In this document: positions 38,301 to 46,900 of the stretch, in pieces
Numbering within the stretch: the stretch's first letter is position 1
Layout of the letters: every line of letters begins with the position of its first letter
DNA from: Aptenodytes patagonicus
Taxonomy: Eukaryota; Chordata; Aves; Sphenisciformes; Spheniscidae
DNA length: 64,000 nt
Direction of reading: 5' to 3'
Assembly (NCBI RefSeq): GCF_965638725.1
Contig: NC_134949.1
Coordinates: forward strand, 82,366,017 to 82,430,016
Program-made: the position numbers and the translations under genes
Notes under the pieces: generated by a model
Database searches by the model: none
What the model saw: the letters and a program-made list of their open reading frames with translations, nothing else
What the model was told of the DNA's origin: nothing

Positions 38301-41300
38301 ATCTGGACTAACACTTGTGAGCTCCTGTCCTTATTTCTATTTACTCTCAAATCAGTGATTTACATCATTAAAGAGCTATGGGCTAGCATGTCTTTATACG
38401 AGGTGAGTGCATCTGTGGGATGTTGAATGTCGCTATGGGAAGCATCTCTGACGCAAAGAAATGCGCGTGTGAAGTGCGTACCAAGACAGCACGGGACGGT
38501 ACAGGTAGCAGCACTGTGAGTAAAGGAGAACAGTGCTCCCAAATGTTGACCCTGTAAAATGCTTAAATGTTTTGTGCAATTCATTATTTCAAAAGATGGC
38601 ACCATTTATGAATACTAAAAACTGAAATGGAAATTCCAAAAACTTGTTCTTTAAATTGGTGCTATCTGGTGGTCATTCAGGGCTATGTGTGAAATCATCA
38701 CTTTGTCAGAGAGGTCAGGCAGAAGATGGACATGAGCCATTCCGATCAGGGGAGACCCCCCCATCTCTTCAAGCAGTATCAGACAGTCTGCTACCTGCCC
38801 TCCACAATCGGCCACAACAGGCAACTCCCTGTTCCACTTAGCTTTCAACCAAATTTAGTAACAATAAATCCATTCAAAGGCCAGCTGGGGCACCTACAAT
38901 AGCAGTGCACGATGCCTTACAAGCTCTCTGTCCAGGGAGAACAGATACAAACAGTTAAGCTTTCCACCCACCGAGATGAAACGCAGGAACAAAATGTCGC
39001 CTGTCTCCCTTTGGACTAGTATTATGAACAACTTGTCTTTTAAGGGAACATTTCCAAAGCAGACTTAAAAACTTTAGAGGTCATTGGTTATAAACAGCAG
39101 ATAAATCCTTACATTATGAAGATATGAGAAGAGTGAATGCCTCCTAAGATTATACATTTTACCTCTTTATCTTGCTAAATTTGTAATTGCTGTATGGTTC
39201 AGGATGAGCAGAGATGAGCAACAGAAATAATTATTTTTATTCATTGTTAACCCTTTGCTTTTGTGCAATTTCTCTTGTATGTCACCAGTTAAGTAAAACA
39301 TCTGTTTCTAAGTCAACACTGTCCTTATTTCACAAAAGACCTTATTTATTAATTACCTTAAAGACCTTAGATATTAATTACCCTTAGACGAGCATATTAT
39401 TTCTAGGCAAGATTTCATATTCCTCATACCTGAAAGGAGGAATGCTGTGGTAGGAATGAATCTAGCTGTCCATCTGTTCTCACGCAAAACATCAGAATTT
39501 TCAGAATCTTTATTTCTGAGTCTTTCTCTCATTTTTATGAGTTCTGCTGGGTCAACAGCAGTCCAATGCTCATCTCTTAATAAAAGCACACATTTTCATT
39601 TTTTTCTACTTCACTTTCAGCAAGGATGTCATGTGTTCAGCTTATCTTTTTTTTGGTTTTTGTGTGGAAAAATCTCACATAAGCAAATTACTTGCGTGGC
39701 TTAACTATCGTTCCACAGTCTTTCAGGATAAATTTCACTTTTCCATGAAGAATACATATTCTGTGCCTCAGTCTCTTAGCTTGGTATCTTGTGGCTACTT
39801 TATGTTGTCTCCCGCTACAAGGAGCAGGGCGATAAAAGCTGGAGAATCAGGGGAAAGAGTTGACAAAGGAGTATGTTTTCCTCTGTAGGAAGGAACTATG
39901 AAAAGTATTCAGTTCCATGACTTCTGCACCATAGTTCAGCCAAGTTTCAAGTGCACTAATTTCTATTAGACAGATGCTGTGTCAATGCCATTGTGGGCTG
40001 TACGTGCTACGGAAGCGTACCTCACTCTTATTTGCACAGAGCAGTGATCTGTTTGGTTAATAGTTGTTTAGTAAAGACAACGTTGGGCCCAGCAAAACAA
40101 GATCTGATATTCAGGAGTTCGAGAGATCCATAGCAGAAAGGAAGTAACTCTGGGATGTCATGGCTTCAGGCATCATTGTTCTTGACCTCATTGGGCACAG
40201 CAATAACCATGCACTGTGATGAAACAAATGTGACAAAGTATGCAACCTTGCTAATTATACCGTCATTTCAGCAGGCTTTTGGAAAGAAAGGAATTGTTGA
40301 ATTGAAATATTGAGAATAAGGAGAAGTTTATATAATGAGAGTGCATTTTCTAACGTCTAACGTGGCATTATATGCCGATTAAGAAAATTTTGTTTATTGA
40401 AAGCCAGCGTCATAGGGTCCTGATCCTGTTTGCCATTTTAGGCGCTATTGTAAATCAAGCAATAATTATAATGCTTTCCATGAGAGTTATTTTTTACAAT
40501 GCTGAAGCCAAATTCTGCTGATCTCATGTTATTCTACCTCGACACTGGAGAACAGCTTGGTGTGCGGTTTAAGGTGTGCTTGGTCTTTTAAGTTTAGTGC
40601 TCTTTACTAGGTCAGCAGAATTCTTAAACTAATTATAATCATAGTATACATTCATAGAAACCCATAGTATTTTTAATACCTGGATAAATAAGAATAAAAA
40701 CACTAAATAAATTGTACGAACTAAAATAAACTGCTACCACATAGGGCAAAGTATCTGTTGATATGCTTATGTTGCATAAAAGGAAGGCAAAATTACTGCT
40801 TGAAATATCGTACCTATTCTAATTGATGAAGAGGTATCAGATAGCAGTCATGGAGAGCCTTCAAATAATAAGAGACAATGTAAGTTCTTGTACAGTGAAC
40901 CTCAACTGTTACTTGATTCCTATCTTCAATTATATTAAGTGTCCTAGCATTGTTTTATTGGGTTTGTTTAAATCATTAGTGATGCATTGGAGGAGAAAGA
41001 TACTGCTATTGGTACTGAGGTTGTAACAGAATACCATTAGAAGTGGATGCTTATTACAAGTATATTTGAAAAGATTGACCAAAATATAAGTATTGCTTCA
41101 GGAGAGACTTTTTACACAGGAGCTGTGTGTTATAACTGAAGAAAGAGTTTGGAAAGATGACAATGATCCTTTAAGGATAAGTGCAGTTGTACATTTTTAC
41201 ATCTACATGTATGAGTTTAAAAAGTCAATTAAGACATTCTGTTAATTTTAGTTAAAGATTACCATAAAGCTTTTTTCTGTAGGTTGTAGGCTCTTTTATA

Positions 41301-44300
41301 CAACATATAATTGATTATCAAGCTGATATTAAAGAGAAGTAAACTAAACTTGAAATTCTTAATGTAACGGGTCCACGTTACCTTCTCTTTCTGTACTAAT
41401 CTGGAGTCTGAGGCAGTAATTCTTCTGAAATGATACACCTCATTCCCAAAACGGAGAATATCCTCATCGAGAAATCTCCTATTTCTTACTTCCACCTCCT
41501 GTAATTTTTTAAGACAACTATTACTCTCTCTGGTAGTTCTAAATTCTTTACTGCTTCTAGAGTATGTAACATGCAGTGCACATGTGCAACATGACCAGAA
41601 AGTCAGGCTTCGGTATTCACAATCTATTCTGCATAGATTTAAAGAGCACAATCACCGAGAGACTGGCCAAGTGCCTTCCCACTGTCTTCCAAGCAATTAA
41701 ATTCACCCAGGCTGACTTAGCTTTAGTACAGGCAGAAAGGTATATAGCTACGTGGTAATTACCGTGCCACTGCTCTGTGCACTCAGAATGTTAACCAGGG
41801 GTGGCATTCGGTCATAGAAGCAAATTCGCTCTTTCACCAATAAATTTTTGCTTATTGAAAGATCAATGTGAAATTGAATCTGACTGGGAAAATTACAGAG
41901 GAACCATAATCTTTTAGCTACAATTGACAAAGAAGACAAAGCCCTTGTAAATGTTGGCTTCTTCACTAAAAGGACGGGAAAAGAAATCACAAAAATGGAA
42001 AGAGGAAGGAAAACAGTAGTAACATAATCTATGATTTAACTATATACAGTGAACATGCATTTATCTAACTTCTCCAATACCTTTCTGCTTATCTGAGTTG
42101 CTAAATAACATGTCTGTTCTTCTTCCCCATATACCATTTTTATGCAAAATCGTAGTTTTGAATAAAAATGAAGTGGCTTCAGTTGTACTGTAACTGGAAA
42201 TGCTTTTCAAAATATGTGCACATCTCAAAATAAAGGAATAACACTTGTATGCTACACAAGTATACAAAGAATGTGTCCTGAGGTAAATTTGTAAGGCCAT
42301 TCTATAGGTCTGTTGATTTAAAGTGAATATACTTGTAAGTGGATCGCCATAGCAGTAGTGTTATGAATATGTTTAATCTGAACTAGTTTCTCTGTGATAG
42401 AATTAAGCTAGTGCTGCTGAAAAAGCCATTCAGATGAAGTGTTTAATTATAAAAAGACAGATTACACTATTTTTATTTTTTTTTTTAGATTTCTGGAAAA
42501 GCTTGCTGGGATGAAAAATGATTAAATAAAAAAAGACCACAGACATGTATTAATTGAACAGTAACACTGCCAAAAATAGTTGTAAGTGACATCTATAATA
42601 AAAAGAAACAAAATATTTTATCTGTGTAGCAATTTTAGTAACTAGTGATGGTGCATAAAAAACTGAAAAATACTGTATTTGTATTGCATTCTTGGGTTTG
42701 CCTCATGGTCACTTGTAGGAAAACTGGATCTTTATTATCTGCATCTATTTCTCCTTTTTTTCTTTCACTTTTCAATTTTCAAAATAACATTATTTTCTCA
42801 AGTATTATGGAGCTAATAACGAGAAAAATGGACTTATGTCCTCACAGAGAAATAAGCAAAAAGAATAGAGGAAATACTGAAGAACTAAAATATGTCATGC
42901 AAACACCATATAATTCAAACCCAGGAAAGAATAAGAAATATGTTATTTTAAACAGTTTCCTTTGCACCTACTAATAATAGTGCTGGCAGGTTTTTCTCTG
43001 CTTTTCTTTTGTAAGAACTCAGCTCTGACTATGTGGACTGGATTTTTTTAGGTATACATCTGTTGGAGAAGCCAGACAAGATGGAATGGAGAAAGAGTCC
43101 TGATGGAAGATTTTGAGCAAACCTTGGTGGCTGCAGAGATCCTTCTCATTCTAGTGCATTTCCTAGCCCATTCATATTATTCTCTATTCCTGTAGCATCA
43201 GTGGTTTACAAACAAGTGATAACACATGGTGATGAATCAGCTGAATATGATGAGTTCAGCAAAGACACTCTGGATCTGAGGCACTTCAGTCCAGTTTTGT
43301 CCACCTTTTGGAAATCTGGGACTGTGTTTAGCTTGGTTGAGTCAAAGAAATCTAAGCAAAGAAATCTGTGATAAGACACAATTTGATCAATTTAAAAGTA
43401 GCTGTAGAAAAGAGGCTGCCTCGACAGTAAGTATTCTGAAGGAGGTTGCGATTCTTGAGAGCTGTTTTCTCTAGCAACTAGAACATCCCATAAATGTTTC
43501 TTAAAAAAAACCCTTCTGAAGTAGACAACTGCATGTTCACTTTCTCAAGTAAAATCTAACACGAGCAGCAGTGTGTTGAACATGGACCATTCTACTGAAA
43601 GCTGAAATTTAAACAGTAATTGTGACTAACTGGATTCTTTGTAGGAGAAGCATGAAAAATTTGAAGAGGATTTTAAAATAAATTGGTCACTTTTCATACT
43701 GCAACCCAACATGTGCAAGTGGCCCACGCTGAAGTCATGAAACAGGAACTCCTAGCTAACATATAACACCTGCAGCTGGATTTTGTTCTGTTACCGACAC
43801 TACATGCTTTCAACAAGACATCTCTTCTTATGTTACTGTGCTGGTTTTGGCTGGGATAGAGTTCATTTTCTTCATAGTAGCTAGTATGAGTTGCATGTTG
43901 TAGGAATTACTATAGCAGGAACCACCTGAACCAGTGGAGGACAAGCCTTACAAGAAGCAGTGCAAGTGCAGCAGTGACCCGACCTGAGCTGCCTTTCGTG
44001 CCCAGTAACTGCAGGCAACACACCACCTCTCCTGTCCTGAGTGACCACCATAACAGATGGAGCTCAAAGTCATGGACTGAATGAACTCAGTGGACATTTT
44101 GCAGACATTTGTGGACATTTTACAGGAGTGGCCCGCAGACTAGGGGAATGATATCTGTGTATTATATCAAAGGAGGGAAGGGTGGTGGTGGTTAATGAGG
44201 ATGCATTGGATAGTGTGGGACCTGAGCATGACGGAAATGGTATGGAATAAGGGGTGGAGAATGTGCTGGTTTTGGCTGGGATAGAGTTAATTTTCTTCAT

Positions 44301-45190
44301 AGTAGCTAGTATGGGGCTATGTTTTGGATTTGTGCTGAAAACAGTGTTGATAACACAGGGATGTTTTCGTCGCTGCTGAGCAGTGCTGACACAGAGTCAA
44401 GGCCTTTTCTGCTTCTCACACCACCCCACCAGCGAGTAGGCTGGGGGTGCACAAGAAGCTGGGAGGGGACACAGCTGGGGCAGCTGACCCCAACTGACCA
44501 AAGGGGTATTCCATGCCATACGATGTCATGCTCAGCATATAAAGCTGGGGGAAGAAGGAGGAATGGGGGGGACGTTCGGAGTGATGGCGTTTGTCTTCCC
44601 AAGTAACCGTTATGCGTGATGGAGCCCTGCTGTCCTGGAGATGGCTGAACACCTGCCTGCCGATGGGAAGCAGTGAATTAATTCCTTATTTTCCTTCACT
44701 TGTGTGCACAGCTTTTGCTTTACTTATTGAACTGTCTTTATCTCAACCCACGAGTTTTCTCACTTTTACTCTTCCGATTCTGTCCCCCATCCCACCAGGG
44801 GGGAGTGAGTGAGCGGCTGTGTGGGGCTCAGTTGTTGGCTGGGGTTAAACCACTACAGTTAACCTAATGTGGAAAATAAGATAAAATTCAGAGTGTCTTC
44901 CAAGTAAGAACGTTCTAGTGAGAATATACATCAGGACTTCAGAAAGTCAGTAAGGCTGCCTGAGTCATCGTTTAGTATTTGTAAAATTCACTAAATATAT
45001 TAAGCATTAAGATTTATTAAACTTTACTTATTAACACCGTTCTCCATTTCGTGTTCATGTGCATGAACTGACTTGCAAGATTTCTGTCATGAGGATATAG
45101 ATAGGAGCATAGGCGTGCATAAACATAGAGCGTTTCTCTCAATCTTGACAATGACACATCACTGTGAAGGCAACAGGGTGTGTCTGACAT
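35039..45190 (-). CDS. Gene X: unrecognised multi-exon protein-coding gene, head-to-head with MRPS35
   Basis: I do not recognise this protein. Exons in transcript order: 45193-45073 (ATG at 45190), 43601-43541, 42193-42081, 41917-41763, 41498-41382, then a gap, then 39575-39430, 38307-38189, 37460-37341, 35540-35437 and 35321-35039 with a TAG stop. All borders are AG/GT. Phases agree (1, 2, 1, 0, 0 in the first block and 1, 0, 0, 2 in the second). The first block leaves in phase 0 but the exon at 39575 needs phase 2, so at least one exon between them is missing from the model; 39814-39692 is a candidate. The visible product is about 445 residues. Marker peptides: FHIDLSISKNLLVKERICFY, RFLDEDILRFGNEVYHF, ELIKMRERLRNKDSENSDV, SLLLPGLTEENLIHAPC. 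There is no convincing signal peptide; one hydrophobic stretch (DLLLLCCISMFAI) lies near the C-terminus. An ERV sits in its first coding intron. Alternative: a decayed gene, although the frames are open. Confidence 0.62.
35437..35540 (-). CDS. Gene X penultimate exon
   Basis: A 104-base exon, phase 0 to 2. It ends at a strong donor, CTCAAA|GTAAGC, and follows a TGTGTTTTCCCTGATC tract. It encodes ESDAMSSISAVASDLLLLCC and onward, including the one hydrophobic stretch of the model. A competing AG lies six bases upstream of the chosen acceptor. Confidence 0.48.
37341..37460 (-). CDS. Gene X internal exon (VAEQLFNQSKAEL)
   Basis: A 120-base exon, phase 0 to 0. It encodes VAEQLFNQSKAELDRDFQKK followed by ISVCMLAILMKFQRIKRMGL, which looks like an amphipathic helix. 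The acceptor lies after a TTTTTTCCTGTCTTTATGG tract; donor GTTTG|GTGGGT. Confidence 0.58.
38189..38307 (-). CDS. Gene X internal exon (VQMLARFSHQPS)
   Basis: A 119-base exon in phase 1, out phase 0. It encodes VQMLARFSHQPSLKNRFENK and then SSLLLPGLTEENLIHAPCSL. The acceptor CACAAGTGTTAG follows a pyrimidine-poor tract, and the donor GCTT|GTGGGG is weak. It is supported mainly by phase agreement on both sides. Confidence 0.52.
39430..39575 (-). CDS. Gene X internal exon (DEHWTAVDPAEL)
   Basis: A 146-base exon that starts in phase 2 and leaves in phase 1 at TTTCAG|GTATGA. It encodes DEHWTAVDPAELIKMRERLR and ends TARFIPTTAFLLS. The acceptor TTTATTAAG is only fair; the donor is good. Confidence 0.6.
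39692..39814 (-). CDS. Optional gene X exon (uncertain)
   Basis: A pyrimidine-rich acceptor (CCTGCTCCTTGTAG) and the donor CGCAA|GTAATT bound a 123-base open segment, GRQHKVATRYQAKRLRH and onward, strongly basic. It would run from phase 2 to phase 2 and so joins correctly to exon 39575-39430. It does not join to exon 41498-41382, which leaves in phase 0. Either another exon lies between or this segment is a chance frame. Confidence 0.25.
41382..41498 (-). CDS. Gene X coding exon 5
   Basis: A 117-base exon, phase 0 to 0. It is charged, with EVEVRNRRFLDEDILRFGNE followed by VYHFRRITASDSRLVQKEK. Acceptor AAAATTACAG, donor GAGAAG|GTAACG. Confidence 0.65.
41763..41917 (-). CDS. Gene X coding exon 4
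   Basis: A 155-base exon in phase 1, out phase 0. It encodes RLWFLCNFPSQIQFHIDL and continues through CFYDRMPPLVNILSAQSSGT. Acceptor TTTGTCAATTGTAG, donor GCACG|GTAATT. Its amino-acid composition is convincingly protein-like. Confidence 0.65.
42081..42193 (-). CDS. Gene X coding exon 3
   Basis: A 113-base exon in phase 2, out phase 1. It includes TTILHKNGIWGRRTDMLF. Acceptor GCATTTCCAG, donor GAAAG|GTATTG. Confidence 0.58.
43541..43601 (-). CDS. Gene X coding exon 2
   Basis: A 61-base exon that starts in phase 1 and encodes TFSRMVHVQHTAARVRFYLR. Acceptor TTTAAATTTCAG, donor AGAAA|GTGAAC, leaving in phase 2. The pyrimidine tract is weak, so confidence is modest. The ERV lies just upstream in the preceding intron. 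Confidence 0.45.
43837..44857 (+). mobile_element. Internally deleted ERV with truncated 5' LTR and complete 3' LTR
   Basis: Starts with about 55 bases of LTR (TGTGCTGGTTTTGGCTGGGA), then about 370 bases of internal sequence, then a full LTR. The flanks GTTAC (43832-43836) and GTTAA (44858-44862) look like a 5-base target-site duplication with one change. No gag, pol or env frame remains. It lies in the first coding intron of gene X, antisense to that gene. Confidence 0.85.
44262..44857 (+). mobile_element. 3' LTR of the deleted ERV (596 bp)
   Basis: Begins TGTGCTGG after a purine-rich AAGGGGTGGAGAA tract and ends CCACTACA. The TATA box CATATAAAG is at 44536-44544. Same family as the LTR at 21218-21807. 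Confidence 0.88.
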
Positions 45191-45193
45191 ATT
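45073..45193 (-). CDS. Gene X coding exon 1
   Basis: An excellent acceptor, TCTTCATTTTCAG, is followed three bases later by ATG. Thirty-nine codons (MSDTPCCLHSDVSLSRLRET and so on) end in phase 1 at GCAA|GTCAGT. Confidence 0.55.
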
Positions 45194-46060
45194 CTGAAAA
45201 TGAAGATGCAGGTTTTTTTTTAAATGGAAAAGCAGTTATTATTTATAAGGGATATTTCTGAACATGATATTCAGAGCAATTTTGTATATCCCATGTATAT
45301 AGCATGAAGAATATATACTTGCTGTCTCCATAGGTGTGTCCAGGCATCTTACTACTAGTAACATTCAATTTTGTATTTCAGGATAGATTCAACCTCTCCG
45401 GGCACTCAAGCCCAAATCCTCACTTGGATGCCTAGCTCTCTTTGATCTCTGGACATTTTAGCTTCAGAATTAACTTATTGAGACTTTGAAGATTTATAGA
45501 ATTCAACTAATTAATCTTAGTTTGGAGCAAGTATCAGACACTGCTATGAAGAATTTCAGCACATCTTGTTTTGACCTTTTTTCCACCCGGTGTTAAGAAT
45601 GGGATGCATATTCCACAATTCAAAATTTGTAAAATTAACAAAAATCTTATGGGAAGTCTGTAAGTGAAAGGTATATATTGTAATTAGCATTAGCAATTAA
45701 GCACTATCCATCATTTGTAAGAGCGCATTCTGACCAACAATTGTGTTGAAATGGATTAAGTCATTGTGAGATGCTATATTGATAATGAAAAGGTAAACTG
45801 CATTTCGAGTACGTTGGAATTTGAGACAAATAGATGAAAGCCAGGAACTCTGACTATGGCCCGGGATACAAGTATCTTACTACAAACCCCCCTACCAGAT
45901 CTGCACCTAACAGGTTCCGAGCAGCGGTAAGAAGCCGAAATTGTAAGAAAAGCAGCACTATCTAGTCTAGATTTACACGCATGACAGCACTAACATTTTG
46001 TTTCGGTATGACAGGAACCCATTTGCGTTTTGCTGAAGAAATCCACAGAGCTTCGCTTAC

Positions 46061-46260
46061 AGGGGTCGCTGAAAGAGCCTGTCCCTGTTTTGGGGATACA
46101 AAGAGCACGCGGGGACTGAGAAGTTACATTTTTACATGTGAGAGGAAGAAACTGACTTCGGGAAAAAGCCACCGGCAGAAATCCCTATCCCACGGCCACA
46201 GCCCCGGCCAGGCCCGGAGGCCGGCTGCGCTCCAAAGGCCCGCCTCGGAGTTACAGACGC
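46061..46260 (-). other. Putative 5'-UTR exon of gene X (5' end uncertain)
   Basis: On the minus strand the CpG island runs into the donor CCCCT|GTAAGCG at 46060-46059. The segment contains a minimal upstream ATG-TAA. The first coding exon of gene X starts about 0.9 kb further along, right after an acceptor, so a non-coding exon here is expected. The upstream limit is a guess. Confidence 0.4.
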
Positions 46261-46900
46261 TAAGATGGCGGAGGCACGACGCAGGAGCAGGGCACTTTCT
46301 GAGCACTATCCCTCGCCACTCCCCACTCCTCCCTCGCCCTCCGGCCCCCTCCCAAGGGCAGTAAGATCACTGCCGGCGCTTTCTCCCGCCCCGGGCGCCT
46401 CAGTCGGCTCCGCACCTCCCCTCGACGGCCCTGGCGCTCCCCGCTCCCCGCTTGTGGGCGGGGAACCGCGACTATTCGCCTTTCCAACTGGCTTGGCCCG
46501 CGCGGCTTCCGTCCTGCCGGGAGGTTAGGGGGGGGACTGCGCGCGGTAGGTCTCGAAGATGGCGCCCGTCAGTGTGGCGGTGGTGGCCGGTGCGGGTCAC
46601 TGGGCCGTGCTTTCCCGGTGCTGCGGGAGGGTCGTGGTGGCGCGTCTCTTCGGGGGCGCGGCTTACTCCTCCGTGCCTGCGGTGGACAGCAGGGAAGGCC
46701 AGCAGAGGCAAGGTGAGAGCGGTCCGGCCCGCTCTGAGGTGGTGGCGGGGGCAGGCGTGCAGCCGTCCGGGGGCGGGGGACTCGGGCTGCGCCCGGCTCC
46801 GGGCTGGGGTGGCCTGCGAGCGGGCGGGGGGCTCAGGCCCGTGTCCCTCCTCCCTTCCCGGCTCCAAGTGGCTCTGAAAAAGAGACTTTGTTTTGCAACT
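46170..46900. promoter_or_regulatory. CpG-island promoter, probably bidirectional (MRPS35 right, gene X left)
   Basis: The only sustained GC- and CpG-rich stretch in the window, without an obvious TATA box. It contains two YY1-type AAGATGGCG motifs, at 46262-46275 (followed by GAGGC) and at the MRPS35 start codon (46557 onward). Such motifs are common near the start sites of TATA-less mitochondrial-protein genes. On the minus strand, a sequence leading from this island reaches a good splice donor, CCCCT|GTAAGCG, with exon edge at 46061, which suggests a non-coding first exon of the leftward gene. Bidirectionality is inferred from gene arrangement. Confidence 0.75.
46559..46712 (+). CDS. MRPS35: MRPS35 exon 1
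   Basis: The start codon is at 46559. The exon encodes the presumed mitochondrial presequence (51 codons plus one base) and ends at the donor AAG|GTGAGA. The exon is GC-rich and lies within the CpG island. Confidence 0.88.

Noticed and set aside
40160..40260. Minus-strand CMVIAVPNE segment with acceptor TTTCATCACAG
   Set aside because: Only 27 bases and the wrong phase to fill the gap in gene X.
42645..42974. 109-codon plus-strand frame
   Set aside because: AT-rich, hydrophobic then lysine-rich, with no borders. It lies in an intron of gene X on the opposite strand.
45981..46364. 127-codon plus-strand open frame running into the CpG island
   Set aside because: It overlaps promoter sequence, has no homology, and long frames are common in GC-rich islands.
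46265..46528. Open frame starting at an upstream AAGATGGCGG
   Set aside because: Pro/Ser/Ala-rich frame typical of CpG islands. It stops before the MRPS35 start and the context fits a YY1 site better.
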